NCBI GenBank assembly: GCA_035275065.1
Contig: DATENM010000014.1
Coordinates: forward strand, 1-64,000
Length of the DNA stretch: 64,000 nt
DNA from: Blastocatellia bacterium
GTDB lineage: Bacteria > Acidobacteriota > Blastocatellia > UBA7656
Direction: 5' to 3'
Both the position numbers and the translations under genes were made by a program. Shown piece after piece: positions 7,928 through 18,527 of this stretch. The notes beneath the pieces are model-generated. The model was not told the origin of the DNA. It made no database searches and worked only from the letters and a program-made list of their open reading frames with translations. Within the stretch, counting starts at the first letter, position 1, and the number at the start of each line of letters is the position of its first letter.

Positions 7928-8986
7928 TCAGGTGCGAGGCGAGAGGAAGCGGGCGGCGCGGCGCAGGCTCTCGGCCAGTTGGTAGGGGAAACGCGGCAGG
8001 TTGTTGAACGACCCGTTCAGCGCGTAGGTCGCTTCGATGGGGTTGGGCCAGCGGCGCTTGAACGCGCCCCACAAGCCGCGCGGATTGCGGAGGTATTCGC
8101 GCATCGGCTTGCCATAACTGAGCGGCGCATTACTGGTCGGCTCAGGCGTCTCCCAGGACTTCAGCACCTGCGCGATCATCCAGCGCGGCACCCGCCGCGC
8201 CTGCGCCGCAAACGGGTAGCCTTCGATGTCTGCGCCTACGAGATGATGCGCCAGGCCGATGGCCGTTGAAACCCAGTTGATCTCGCGGCGGCTACGGCCT
8301 ACGCAGATGTCCCAACGAAACTCCGGTGACCGCATTTCGACGAGCACGGCGATGTCACAGAATTGCAGCGGTCGCCAGCCGCCATGCCTGAGCATGTGTA
8401 GACAGACGATGCGCAAGAGGTCTTCATCAGACGGGATGCGCACCCGTGTGTCGCCAAGCTCGACAAGCTGTGTACGCTCGAAGACTTCATCGAATTTGCG
8501 GCAATCCAGATTTTCTAATCCTCTGTGCAGGTCGAGATTGAAGCGCCGGGCTTCTGGCGTAGCGGCCAGTTCCAGGGCTTTCGGATAATCCAATTCACGA
8601 AAGGCAAGATCGATGTCACCATAGGGCCTGAGCCCCTTGGCAGGATAGCGCCGGCCTACAGTCCAACCTTTTACCAGTACCGGCTCAATGGCATTGGCGC
8701 GGAAGAATGCAAAGGCCCGTCGGGCTTGTGTTTCATAGTAAGCGGCGTGAATGGTGTGCGAGACATAGGCTTCCCGGAATGGTAAGAGGAGACTCTCTAG
8801 TTGCGGCGTTGTGGGTTGTAACCGCAGCCATACCAGGCCCGCCGTTCCGCTCTTCAGCAGCGTTGAAGCCGCATATGAAATAACATCGAGGGAGAAGCCA
8901 CTCGAATGACAACACTCTCTCCAAGACTGAGCCAATATCTCAGCCATTAAACGACTAACATCATGATTGCCGTTGTCTGTGACCAT
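7928..8986 (-). CDS. nucleotidyltransferase-family protein (NTP_transf_5-like)
   Basis: This 352-aa protein resembles the uncharacterised nucleotidyltransferase family (Pfam NTP_transf_5) often found with PqqD-type proteins in peptide and polysaccharide loci. Visible motifs are KGWTVGRRYP (about 107-116) and YGDIDLAF (about 123-130), the latter giving the DxD-type metal ligands of the polymerase-beta-like fold. Further on are a helical region with DEDLLRIVCLHMLRHGGW and a conserved-looking end (NGSFNNLPRFPYQLAESLRR). The start is uncertain: ATG 8986 has no clear ribosome binding site and ATG 8944 is an alternative. It lies about 95 bases downstream of the PqqD fusion on the same strand, so the two are probably co-transcribed. 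The substrate is unknown. Confidence 0.65.
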   Translation of the reverse strand: MVTDNGNHDVSRLMAEILAQSWRECCHSSGFSLDVISYAASTLLKSGTAGLVWLRLQPTTPQLESLLLPFREAYVSHTIHAAYYETQARRAFAFFRANAIEPVLVKGWTVGRRYPAKGLRPYGDIDLAFRELDYPKALELAATPEARRFNLDLHRGLENLDCRKFDEVFERTQLVELGDTRVRIPSDEDLLRIVCLHMLRHGGWRPLQFCDIAVLVEMRSPEFRWDICVGRSRREINWVSTAIGLAHHLVGADIEGYPFAAQARRVPRWMIAQVLKSWETPEPTSNAPLSYGKPMREYLRNPRGLWGAFKRRWPNPIEATYALNGSFNNLPRFPYQLAESLRRAARFLSPRT

Positions 8987-9081
8987 GCTGTATGCAGACG
9001 TGGCGAGATTGTAGGATGCTATTAATGGGTTCTATATTGGGCTGCCCTCCCCCGTTCACCGCTTCATTAAGACTTTTGCGG

Positions 9082-9579
9082 CTACCCACATAGACAGATC
9101 ATCCCGGTGCAATTACAAGGTGCGGCGTCACAGCAGGGTGTGCCGCCTTGTGTACATGTAGAATTATGAGCGATGCAGGTTACGGTTGCTTCGGCGGTCG
9201 GCGCAAGAATTGACGCGACCAGAGGCAGAGCGATGGCCCCGACTCCTACCCTTCGTATGACGTCGCGGCGCGATAGCGCTCGGTGACTCATCGTTTTGGG
9301 GAGGTTACTGACTAAGAGTTGCGCTTTGCCGAGTTGCTCAAGCGCAAGCCATACGACCTCAGCGCGCACCGGCATACTCAACTCGCTTTCAAGCACCTTG
9401 GCCATCTCGCCAACTGTCGCCCGGCCATCGCAGCGGCTCCAGACGAGCGCCGCCGTGTGATTCAAACAATGCGCCTTGTGCGTGCGCATGTCATAAACCA
9501 ATGTTTCACCGCCCAGCCCTTCAATGACAAGATCTTCCTGGCGCGCTCTGGGCGCGTAGGTGTCTAGGAGTCTTTCCAT
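9082..9579 (-). CDS. PqqD-domain protein with internal Tat-like signal and eight-Cys knottin-like tail
   Basis: This 165-aa protein starts at ATG 9579 with GGAG upstream. Residues about 10-92 look like a PqqD domain, the peptide-recognition fold of RiPP pathways: ETLVYDMRTHKAHCLNHTAA and LVWSRCDGRATVGEMAKVLE. A basic twin-Arg segment follows (SRRDVIRRVG), then a hydrophobic stretch ending APTAEA, like a Tat or Sec signal with an AxA cleavage site placed inside the protein. The last ~31 residues hold eight cysteines spaced C-x6-C-x6-CC-x4-C-x-C-x4-C-x-C. That spacing is the disulfide framework of inhibitor-cystine-knot peptides such as spider toxins. A processed extracellular mini-protein is inference; the domain order and spacing are read directly. 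The downstream nucleotidyltransferase may be its partner. Confidence 0.7.
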   Translation of the reverse strand: MERLLDTYAPRARQEDLVIEGLGGETLVYDMRTHKAHCLNHTAALVWSRCDGRATVGEMAKVLESELSMPVRAEVVWLALEQLGKAQLLVSNLPKTMSHRALSRRDVIRRVGVGAIALPLVASILAPTAEATVTCIAHNSTCTQGGTPCCDAAPCNCTGMICLCG

Positions 9580-9858
9580 AGTCGCTCCACGAGAATAACC
9601 TGAATGCCTGCGGATTTGTACTTACCTGTCTAGAAAAAAGCCGGGGTGACTCGCCAATAATATTCGCAACCTGAAAAACTGTCAAAGCGAATTCGGCGAG
9701 TTCTGCGGGAGGGTTGGCAGGCAGGTGGGAGCGTGGCGGGGTGATGGAGGATCAGAAATTCACCGCGGCACGTGACGCACCACGGCGCAGGGGGCGCAAA
9801 CCGACTCAGGCGAGACTCTGATTAAACGACAAGCTGACGAGCAGGTGGCGTAAACCGC

Positions 9859-11388
9859 TTACATGCCGGCGGCAAGTGGCGGCTTGTCGTCTGCCGATTC
9901 AGTGACGCGCGCCACTGCCGCGGCCAGCGCGGCACGAAATTCCGTCGTCAGCAGGTTGATGTCTACGAGCAGCGGCTTATCGTTGCAGGCGCGGTAGACC
10001 GTAAACGCGCCGACCGATTGTTGTGCCGCATCAAGCAATTCGAGCTTGAGGCTCCAGGCCGGCAGATGGCTGCGTTCAAAGCTGATTTCATTCGTTTGCT
10101 TCTGCCATGCATACGGGCCGTCAAACTGACTGTGTGGGGAAAGATCACTGGCGCAGCGATAGCGCCACGGCGGCAGCTCCAGATGAAAGCGGTCAAAATC
10201 GTTGGCCTCGAACGCCTGGCCGAGGATTTTGCAAATCGCTTCGAGGCTGCCGGCGCCCGACAACCCCTCGCCGGCGCGCCGGATTGCCAGGTTGTTGATG
10301 ATGATCTTCTTTTGATCGATGGTGCGCTGCGCCACACGGCGAATCTCAAAGAACTCGTGGTAGCCGAGGTGCTGCACGCCGACCCAGACGCCGGCGCCGA
10401 TGACGAAGAGGACGATGCCGACGGTCGGGCCGCTGGGGTTCAGCAGCAGCAAGCTTAGGAGGCCGCAGAGCGCCGAAACCGCATAAAGAATAATCACCGA
10501 CTGGCGCTGCGTCAGTCCCCGTTCGAGCAGCTTGTGGTGGATGTGCTGACGGTCTCCGACAAACAGCGGCTGGCCGTTCATAAAGCGCCTGATGACCGAA
10601 ATCAATGTTTCAAGGATCGGCAGCCCGAACGACACCACGGGGATGGCGACGGCGACGGCAGTAGAGGATTTCTGTGTCCCGGCGAGCGCCAACGCGCTCA
10701 ACATAAAGCCGATAAATAAGCTTCCCGAATCGCCGAGAAAGATCGTCGCCGGGTTGAAATTAAAGCGTAGGAATCCAAGAATCGCCCCGGCCAGCGCCAG
10801 CGCGAGAATCGATACCATCGAGTTGCTCGAAGCCAGCGAGATCACAAAGACGGTCAACGTCGAAAACAACGCTGAGCCGGCGGCCAGCCCATCAATTCCA
10901 TCGATCAGGTTAAAAGCATTCGTAATCAGCAACACCCAGAGAATCGTGAGCGCCAGCGACGCCCAGCCGGCGAGCGGCCCGCCCGTGAGCGGCACCGAAA
11001 AGAAGCCGAAGCCGCCGAAGTAAAGCATCACGGCGGCCAGTCCCTCGACCAGAAACTTCGCCACCGGGGGCGCACTGTAAACGTCGTCAAAAAGACCAAG
11101 CAGAAAGACGACGCTCGCCGCTCCAAGTATCCAGTAAACCGGTCTTGAAACCAGATGGGTGTCTAACGCAAAGCCCGCGGAGACCGTCACCGCCAGGGCG
11201 ATGGCGCAGATAAAGGCCGTAAAGATCGCCACGCCGCCGAGGCGCGGCACCGGCGATTGATGAATGTGGTGCCCCGAGGGAGCGGTGGCGGCCCAACCGC
11301 GCGATGCCGCCAGATTACGGACTCTGCGAGTCACGACAAAAGAGAGTAGCGTACAGATGACGAATACAGCGAGGTAGACTGCTGACAT
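9859..11388 (-). CDS. polyprenyl-phosphate sugar-1-phosphate transferase (WecA/TagO/MraY family) with C-terminal extension
   Basis: This 509-aa membrane enzyme would start polysaccharide synthesis by moving a sugar-1-phosphate (typically GlcNAc-1-P) from UDP-sugar to undecaprenyl phosphate. ATG 11388 is chosen because AGGAGG lies 9 bases upstream. About ten membrane segments fill residues 1-350. Family motifs are present: PRLGGVAIF, the aspartate pair in LGLFDDVYS, NAFNLIDGIDGLA, IFLGDSGS and the HIHH motif near residue 285. About 160 residues follow the membrane part as a soluble domain containing SFERSHLPAWSLKLELLD, which is not usual for WecA. It is the last gene of the polysaccharide cluster in transcription order, but is separated from it by 1.4 kb with two small plus-strand genes. 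Confidence 0.85.
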   Translation of the reverse strand: MSAVYLAVFVICTLLSFVVTRRVRNLAASRGWAATAPSGHHIHQSPVPRLGGVAIFTAFICAIALAVTVSAGFALDTHLVSRPVYWILGAASVVFLLGLFDDVYSAPPVAKFLVEGLAAVMLYFGGFGFFSVPLTGGPLAGWASLALTILWVLLITNAFNLIDGIDGLAAGSALFSTLTVFVISLASSNSMVSILALALAGAILGFLRFNFNPATIFLGDSGSLFIGFMLSALALAGTQKSSTAVAVAIPVVSFGLPILETLISVIRRFMNGQPLFVGDRQHIHHKLLERGLTQRQSVIILYAVSALCGLLSLLLLNPSGPTVGIVLFVIGAGVWVGVQHLGYHEFFEIRRVAQRTIDQKKIIINNLAIRRAGEGLSGAGSLEAICKILGQAFEANDFDRFHLELPPWRYRCASDLSPHSQFDGPYAWQKQTNEISFERSHLPAWSLKLELLDAAQQSVGAFTVYRACNDKPLLVDINLLTTEFRAALAAAVARVTESADDKPPLAAGM

Positions 11389-12186
11389 CGAACACAACCT
11401 CCTGTCGGAGATTCGGTTAACCAATGACGACTGACGCAGCCGGCGCTTTACGGTCTGGCAGTGGACTGAGTGACTATTAGCCGCAGTGCCATCCGACGGC
11501 TTTCACCAGCTTAGCGACAATTTCACCATTTACAACTAACACGCCGGGGCAAAGGCAACTCGCGAGGGCCGATACATCGCGATCATTCTACGGGCACTTC
11601 GTGGCGCGGGCAAGTACCTTATATAGTCTAAGGCCCGGTCAGGCAATAATTAATGTTGGACGGCATGGCCTCAACGTGTACCGATTTCAAAGCGCGTCGA
11701 GCCTATCACTAACAAAGTGAGCCGAATAAGCAAATAATGTCAGGCAATGCGAATGATTTAAGAAAAGATTGATCGCCCGGTCAGATTCGTTGTCCTGTAC
11801 CGCTCCTTCCTCCCCTTCATACACGGCCTTAGTAGCCGAGTAGAAGTGAAGGCACTGCAAGAAGTGTTCATTAACGTGGCCTTCAAAAGAGTTCATAATG
11901 GTCTGCGTCCACGATGACCTTTACAAAACCTCAAGTTGAACAGGCGTGATTGTTGCGGACCCGACCGTTGAAGTTAAACCGAGTTTTAGTATCTTAGATG
12001 GCTGGTATTCTTAATTCACCGAACAGCGAATCTTATTCTCCTGGCCGCGGAAAGTAACGTCATAGCCTTGCGATCACCCTGGCTTCCGTGCCCGGACTTA
12101 TTGGCCTAGAACTCTAAGCCGGGTGCATACTATAACATTTACCGCGGTTGCACATCGTACAATTGTGCCTAGAAAGGAAAGCAACA
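11389..12186. other. gene-free stretch upstream of the sugar-phosphate transferase
   Basis: About 800 bases lie between the divergently read genes at 9859-11388 and 12187-12465. A 69-codon frame on the minus strand (11687-11896) has no ribosome binding site and no recognisable features, so I do not call it. The stretch presumably contains the promoters of both neighbours, but I find no convincing -35/-10 pair, repeat or hairpin. Confidence 0.4.
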
Positions 12187-12465
12187 ATGCCAACTTACTG
12201 CGACACTGAAATCGATCAAAGGACTCTGATTGGCACGATTACTTCGCCGGAATATGTCTTTCAACAGAAGGTTCAAGAGCTTGAAGAAGCTGACGATCCG
12301 CAGTTTGATCAAGAAGATATACAAGACCGGGAGGCGGCTGAAGAGCTGGCCTGGCTCGGCGCACGAGTCGTAAACGGCGTGCTGATCAAGAAAGCTTGCG
12401 AACACGCCGCCTGTAGTCACTACCGTTGTGAACGGGCTCTCAGAATTGGCGGCATCGAGATTTGA
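12187..12465 (+). CDS. hypothetical acidic small protein
   Basis: This 92-aa product starts at ATG 12187, with GAAAGGA about 6 bases upstream; an in-frame start at 12148 lacks such a site. It begins MPTYCDTEIDQRTLIGTI, has a strongly acidic helix (VQELEEADDPQFDQEDIQD) and ends with a cluster of three Cys and two His (CEHAACSHYRC), which could bind a metal. I recognise no family. It is on the strand opposite to the whole polysaccharide cluster and is followed 51 bases later by another small gene on the same strand, so the two may form a unit. Confidence 0.45.
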   Translation: MPTYCDTEIDQRTLIGTITSPEYVFQQKVQELEEADDPQFDQEDIQDREAAEELAWLGARVVNGVLIKKACEHAACSHYRCERALRIGGIEI

Positions 12466-12516
12466 ATCTGCGGCTATGCGATCAATTATTGTCTCAATAA
12501 ACGGAGGGAGTCCACG

Positions 12517-12750
12517 ATGAGCAAACCCAAGGTAGTAGCCGAGGCCAATTCCAGCATCTCTGAAGAGATTGGCACAGACACCGAGATCACCATTCGGCTC
12601 GCGAGCGGCGACAGATATAGCTTTGTCGATCCCGATGGCGTAGAGTACGCCACCATCGAAATTGGCCTTGAAGGCGATCCGGTGATGAGCCTCTATCTGT
12701 ATGGGCCGCGCGGTGCGTTGCTCGGTCATTTCTCTCTGTGGAATAGGTGA
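12517..12750 (+). CDS. hypothetical small protein
   Basis: This 77-aa product is preceded by GGAGGGAG 8 bases before ATG 12517, a strong ribosome binding site. The sequence is mostly beta-strand-like (EITIRLASGDRYSFVDPDGV, then MSLYLYGPRGALLGHF), with no signal peptide or membrane span. I know no family for it. It is placed like the second gene of a two-gene unit with 12187-12465. The opposite-strand frames here are shadows. Confidence 0.5.
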   Translation: MSKPKVVAEANSSISEEIGTDTEITIRLASGDRYSFVDPDGVEYATIEIGLEGDPVMSLYLYGPRGALLGHFSLWNR

Positions 12751-12786
12751 TTCGAAGCCGCTCATTATGTCGTGGTCTGCTGGTGC

Positions 12787-14073
12787 TTACACAGGCGTGC
12801 CTTGAGAGCGCTTGGGGCGCACGGCGTCGGATTGCTCGTACCGCGGAACAATAGAACCCGACTGCGACAGGCACTTCTCGAAGCTGCGGATATACGCCAT
12901 CACGGCATGGGAACGGTCAAAGGATTTTTCAAAAATCATCCGCGCCCGCCTTCCTGCTTGAACCAGCGGGGTCTTGTCTTGCGACCATGCATCGATGAGG
13001 CGGGCCAGCTTCTCGCTTTCGCCCGACGAGATAACCGTCCCGCAGCCGTTTTCATTAATGATGCTGGCAATCTCACTCGACAAATCACCAACAAATAGAA
13101 TGGGGCGGGCGGCGGCCATAATGCCGTAAGTCTTGCTTGGCACGCTTAAGCCGGCAAGCCCCGGCGCCAGCGTAATCAGCGATACATCGGCGGCGGCAAG
13201 ACTGAAGCGCAGCATCTCACGCGGCTGGTAGGCCAGGGTTCGAACATTGTCTAAACGATGACGAGTGCAAAAGGACTGCAATTCACCCGCCCTGCCGCCA
13301 TTACCAACAAACAGGAAGAGGATGTCGCGGCGCTCGCGCAGCAGCCTTGCGGCTTCGAGCACGGTTTGAAAGTCATTCACCCGCCCCCAGTTTCCGGAAA
13401 ACATAATAACGAAGGCATCGCCCAGGTTGTGATCCGCGCGGAACGGGTTTTCGTCCTCGCCCAGAGGCTGAATAGAGCCATCCGCCCAGTTGTGAATGAC
13501 ATCTATCCGTGTCTCATCCTCTGGCCCGATCTTAGAAACGACGTGCCGGCGCATGCACTCGCTTAACACGATGACGCGGTCCGCTTTGCGCAGGACGAAC
13601 CGGTTCAGTCGGTCAAGAGCGCGAGTCAGCAAGCTGTTCGCATTGAGGGTTCCGAGCGCAACCGCAATGTCGGGATAGACGTCCTGCACGAGCGCGACCA
13701 AGCGCATTCGTCGAAGGCGAGCAACGAGTAAGGCGACTAAGCCGATAAGCGGTGGCGTCGTCAGCGCCATCACGATGTCATGGCGCGGCTGGCGCAGGAG
13801 CGTCCAGGTCGCCCCAATGTAAAACGAAAGATAATCGGCGAGCCTTCCCGCAACCGTCCGCTTGCCAAAACCACTCGCCCACGCCCGCGCAATTCTGACG
13901 CCCCGGTAATCTCCCCGTGCCGCAAGTTTTCCGCCGCCGTCATACCGTCCCCGCCCGGCAATTGCGGTTACAGTGATTCCCTTCTCAACCAGGCTCTCGG
14001 CCAGATCAGTCATCAACTGGCTCGTCGCCGAGTGATCCGGGTAGAAGAACTGGTTGAGAATGATGATGCGCAT
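12787..14073 (-). CDS. family 4 glycosyltransferase (WcaI-like)
   Basis: This 428-aa protein has two Rossmann-like halves of the GT-B fold. The N-terminal half begins MRIIILNQFFYPDHSATSQL, a start typical of WcaI-type colanic/fucose-polymer glycosyltransferases. DVYPDIAVALG sits near residue 130. The C-terminal half carries VIMFSGNWGRVNDF and an E-containing nucleotide-sugar site region (GLAGLSVPSKTYGIMAAARP). The enzyme would transfer a sugar from a nucleotide donor to the lipid-linked repeat in the cytoplasm. It follows fcl in the same direction with a 53-base gap. The donor is unknown; neighbouring gmd/fcl make GDP-fucose a candidate. Confidence 0.8.
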   Translation of the reverse strand: MRIIILNQFFYPDHSATSQLMTDLAESLVEKGITVTAIAGRGRYDGGGKLAARGDYRGVRIARAWASGFGKRTVAGRLADYLSFYIGATWTLLRQPRHDIVMALTTPPLIGLVALLVARLRRMRLVALVQDVYPDIAVALGTLNANSLLTRALDRLNRFVLRKADRVIVLSECMRRHVVSKIGPEDETRIDVIHNWADGSIQPLGEDENPFRADHNLGDAFVIMFSGNWGRVNDFQTVLEAARLLRERRDILFLFVGNGGRAGELQSFCTRHRLDNVRTLAYQPREMLRFSLAAADVSLITLAPGLAGLSVPSKTYGIMAAARPILFVGDLSSEIASIINENGCGTVISSGESEKLARLIDAWSQDKTPLVQAGRRARMIFEKSFDRSHAVMAYIRSFEKCLSQSGSIVPRYEQSDAVRPKRSQGTPV

Positions 14074-14126
14074 TTCGTGTGATCGTGATTAAGCGTGAAG
14101 GTTCAGTCTTCTCTCGTGGGCCACAG

Positions 14127-16123
<1,997 letters not shown>

Positions 16124-16168
16124 GGTAATTCCTGAGTAAGCTTAGCGGTAAAGATGAATCATTGGAAG

Positions 16169-17956
16169 CTATGCACGCCTGACGGCGTGATTGCCGAGGT
16201 AAAGCACGTCCATGCGCGTCTTCAAGAAACAATCAATCGCGTGACGTGGCGTGCAGACAATCGGCTCGTTTTCGTTGAACGAAGTATTGAGCACCACAGG
16301 TATGCCGGTCAGCTCGCGAAAGTCGGCGATGAGTTGATAGTAACGGGGATTGACAGCGCGAGAGACGGTCTGCAATCTGCCCGAGCCGTCCACATGCGTG
16401 ACCGCGGGAATTTCTGCACGGCGCTCCGGCTTGATCTGATAAACCATCAACATAGTCGGTGCCGGGTGGGTCTGCTCAAAGTAATCGCCGACACACTCTT
16501 CAAGAATTGAGGGCGCGAACGGACGGAATGGCTCGCGCTTCTTGATGCGCTCGTTCAGTATTTCTTTCATATCAGCGCGGCGCGGGTCAACGACAATCGA
16601 GCGGTTGCCCAAAGCCCGCGGCCCGAACTCCATACGCCCCTGAAACCAGCCCATCACCGCGCCATCGGCAATGTCGCGGGCGGCGCGGCGCGTCACTTCG
16701 CGGTCATCAAAGCTCTCATAGCGCAAGCCCGCCCGCTCAAGCTCGGCGCGGATTTCCTGGTCGCTGAACTCTGGGCCGGTATAAGCGCCTTCCATAACCT
16801 CCATGCGCTGGCCGCCGAGCTTGCCGTTGTAGATTTGATAACAGACGCCGATGGCCGTGCCGCTGTCGCCGGCGGCGGGCTGTACGTAGACGCGGCGGAA
16901 GGGCGTATTCAACAGAATCTTGCCGTTCATCACCGAGTTATAAGCGACGCCTCCAGCAAGTCCCAGATCGGTCAGTCCGGTCGTTTCATAAAGGTGATTC
17001 AGAATATGAAAGCCGACCTCTTCGAGGCGCAGTTGCAGACTTGTAGCAATGTCCTGCTCGCGCTCTGTGAGTGCTGCGCCCGGCTCACGCGGCGGCCCAA
17101 AGCATTTGGCATATTCGTCAGAGAAAATACGCCCGATGGTTGGCGAGCCGTCGTCCCAGGTCATGTCAACGCCTTCGGCGTGGTGGCGAAAGTAATCGAG
17201 GTTGAGCGTGAAGCGTCCGCCTTCTTCAGTGCGGATGATGTCGCGGAATGCTTCCATGTAGCGCGGCCTGCCGTAAGGCGCAAGCCCCATGACTTTGCCT
17301 TCGTCGCCATAATGCGGGAAGCCGAGAAATTGTGTCGTCGCGGTGTAGACGATGCCGGTCGAATGCGGATACTCGACCTGGCCTAACACGTCAATGGCAT
17401 TGCCGTCACCTACGCCCCACATCGTCGAGATGAAATCACCGAAGCCATCAATCGACAGCAAGGCGGCGCGCTCGAACGGCGACACGAAGAAGGCGCTGGC
17501 CAGATGAGCATGGTGATGCTCGACGTTATGAAACTCTGCGCGCAAAGCGGCGCGGGCGACGCCGAGCTGGCGGGCGAGATCGTCCCGTAGGTCGCGGACT
17601 TTGGCGGTATTCGCCAGGCGCTCGGCGACGGCGTTAAACAGGCCGCGTGTCTTTGTAGCAGCAGACGGCGTTTTCGCCCGGTCAAATGAAGTCAGGTTCT
17701 TTGCGGCGCGGGTCGCGGCAAAGAGAATCTTTTTGTGCAGGTGAGCCGATGGGTCGCGCGAAATGCCGATGTGGTCTACGTCGCTGATCTCGACACCGGC
17801 ATCCTTCAGGCAATAGCGAATCGCTTCCGCAGGAAAGCCTGCACAGTGCTTGTGCCGGTTGAAGCGCTCTTCTTCAGCGGCGGCGACTAACTGGCCGTCG
17901 CGGACGATGGCCGCTGCCGCATCGCCGTGATAGGCATTGATGCCAAGTATGATCAT
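16169..17956 (-). CDS. carbamoyltransferase (NodU/TobZ family)
   Basis: This protein of about 595 residues starts at ATG 17956 (MIILGINAYHGDAAAAIV), preceded by AAGGGAA. The N-terminal Kae1-like domain carries the iron/ATP-binding histidines in HNVEHHHAHLASAF (about 143-156), and a second nucleotide site contains LGLAGGVAYNSVMNGK. The C-terminal YrdC-like part has MEFGPRALGNRSI, RIKKREPFRPFAPS and NTSFNENEPIV, all typical of NodU/CmcH enzymes. These use carbamoyl phosphate and ATP to carbamoylate a hydroxyl group. The position between gmd and the Alg13/14-like pair suggests carbamoylation of a sugar of this polysaccharide, possibly fucose; the acceptor is inference. Confidence 0.88.
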   Translation of the reverse strand: MIILGINAYHGDAAAAIVRDGQLVAAAEEERFNRHKHCAGFPAEAIRYCLKDAGVEISDVDHIGISRDPSAHLHKKILFAATRAAKNLTSFDRAKTPSAATKTRGLFNAVAERLANTAKVRDLRDDLARQLGVARAALRAEFHNVEHHHAHLASAFFVSPFERAALLSIDGFGDFISTMWGVGDGNAIDVLGQVEYPHSTGIVYTATTQFLGFPHYGDEGKVMGLAPYGRPRYMEAFRDIIRTEEGGRFTLNLDYFRHHAEGVDMTWDDGSPTIGRIFSDEYAKCFGPPREPGAALTEREQDIATSLQLRLEEVGFHILNHLYETTGLTDLGLAGGVAYNSVMNGKILLNTPFRRVYVQPAAGDSGTAIGVCYQIYNGKLGGQRMEVMEGAYTGPEFSDQEIRAELERAGLRYESFDDREVTRRAARDIADGAVMGWFQGRMEFGPRALGNRSIVVDPRRADMKEILNERIKKREPFRPFAPSILEECVGDYFEQTHPAPTMLMVYQIKPERRAEIPAVTHVDGSGRLQTVSRAVNPRYYQLIADFRELTGIPVVLNTSFNENEPIVCTPRHAIDCFLKTRMDVLYLGNHAVRRA

Positions 17957-18029
17957 TTCAGATATTCCCTTATTAATTAAGCCGTCGTGCTTTTGCACCG
18001 GGTACACGGCCCGGGGCATCGGGGCAATA

Positions 18030-18527
18030 TCACTGGAGTCCTAACAACTGGTTAATCGCCTGGGCGACCAGATTAATCATTGGCGGCGGCGGCAATGCGG
18101 GCGAATGGGCATTGCGCTCCCTGGCTTCGACAATGGCGCCGGGCAGGTCTTCTGCTTCATAAGCCGGCACAACCCTGCCTTGTGAAGCCAGCTCGTTTAC
18201 CAGTTGCAACTGGTGATCGTTGACATGCTCGCCATACTTTTTCCGGCGCGGCATGACCACCGGGGTTTTCCCGGACCTTGCGGCATAGAGCAGGGTGCCG
18301 CAGCCGCCGTGACAGATGATCATTTCCGCGTCCTGAATGTGCCGCTCAAACTCGTCCAAGCCGAGAAAGGCTTGCTGCTCACAGTGGCGGAGCAGAATGT
18401 ATGCGTTATGCCCGGTCTGCACGAGTACCTTTTGCGATTTGAAAAAGCCGCTTCCTGAAAGCTCATCGACAGCCTGCAACAAACGGGCAAACTGTTGTGT
18501 CGCGTTGCCGACGGTGACAAAAATCAC
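18030..18527 (-). CDS. Alg13/PssE-like glycosyltransferase subunit
   Basis: This protein of about 165 aa starts at GTG 18527, overlapping the stop of its partner (GTGA), and begins VIFVTVGNATQQFARLL. That is the start of the C-terminal, UDP-sugar-binding half of a split GT28 glycosyltransferase. The motif MIICHGGCGTLLYAARSGKT is the donor-binding loop, and MPRRKKYGEHVNDHQLQLVN is typical of Alg13, EpsE and PssE. It works only as a heterodimer with the Alg14-like protein encoded directly upstream. An upstream-extended frame to 18779 is a shadow over the partner gene. Confidence 0.85.
   Translation of the reverse strand: MIFVTVGNATQQFARLLQAVDELSGSGFFKSQKVLVQTGHNAYILLRHCEQQAFLGLDEFERHIQDAEMIICHGGCGTLLYAARSGKTPVVMPRRKKYGEHVNDHQLQLVNELASQGRVVPAYEAEDLPGAIVEARERNAHSPALPPPPMINLVAQAINQLLGLQ

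Noticed and set aside
11687..11896. 69-codon minus-strand frame
   Set aside because: No ribosome binding site and no recognised domain; it is likely chance in the intergenic stretch.
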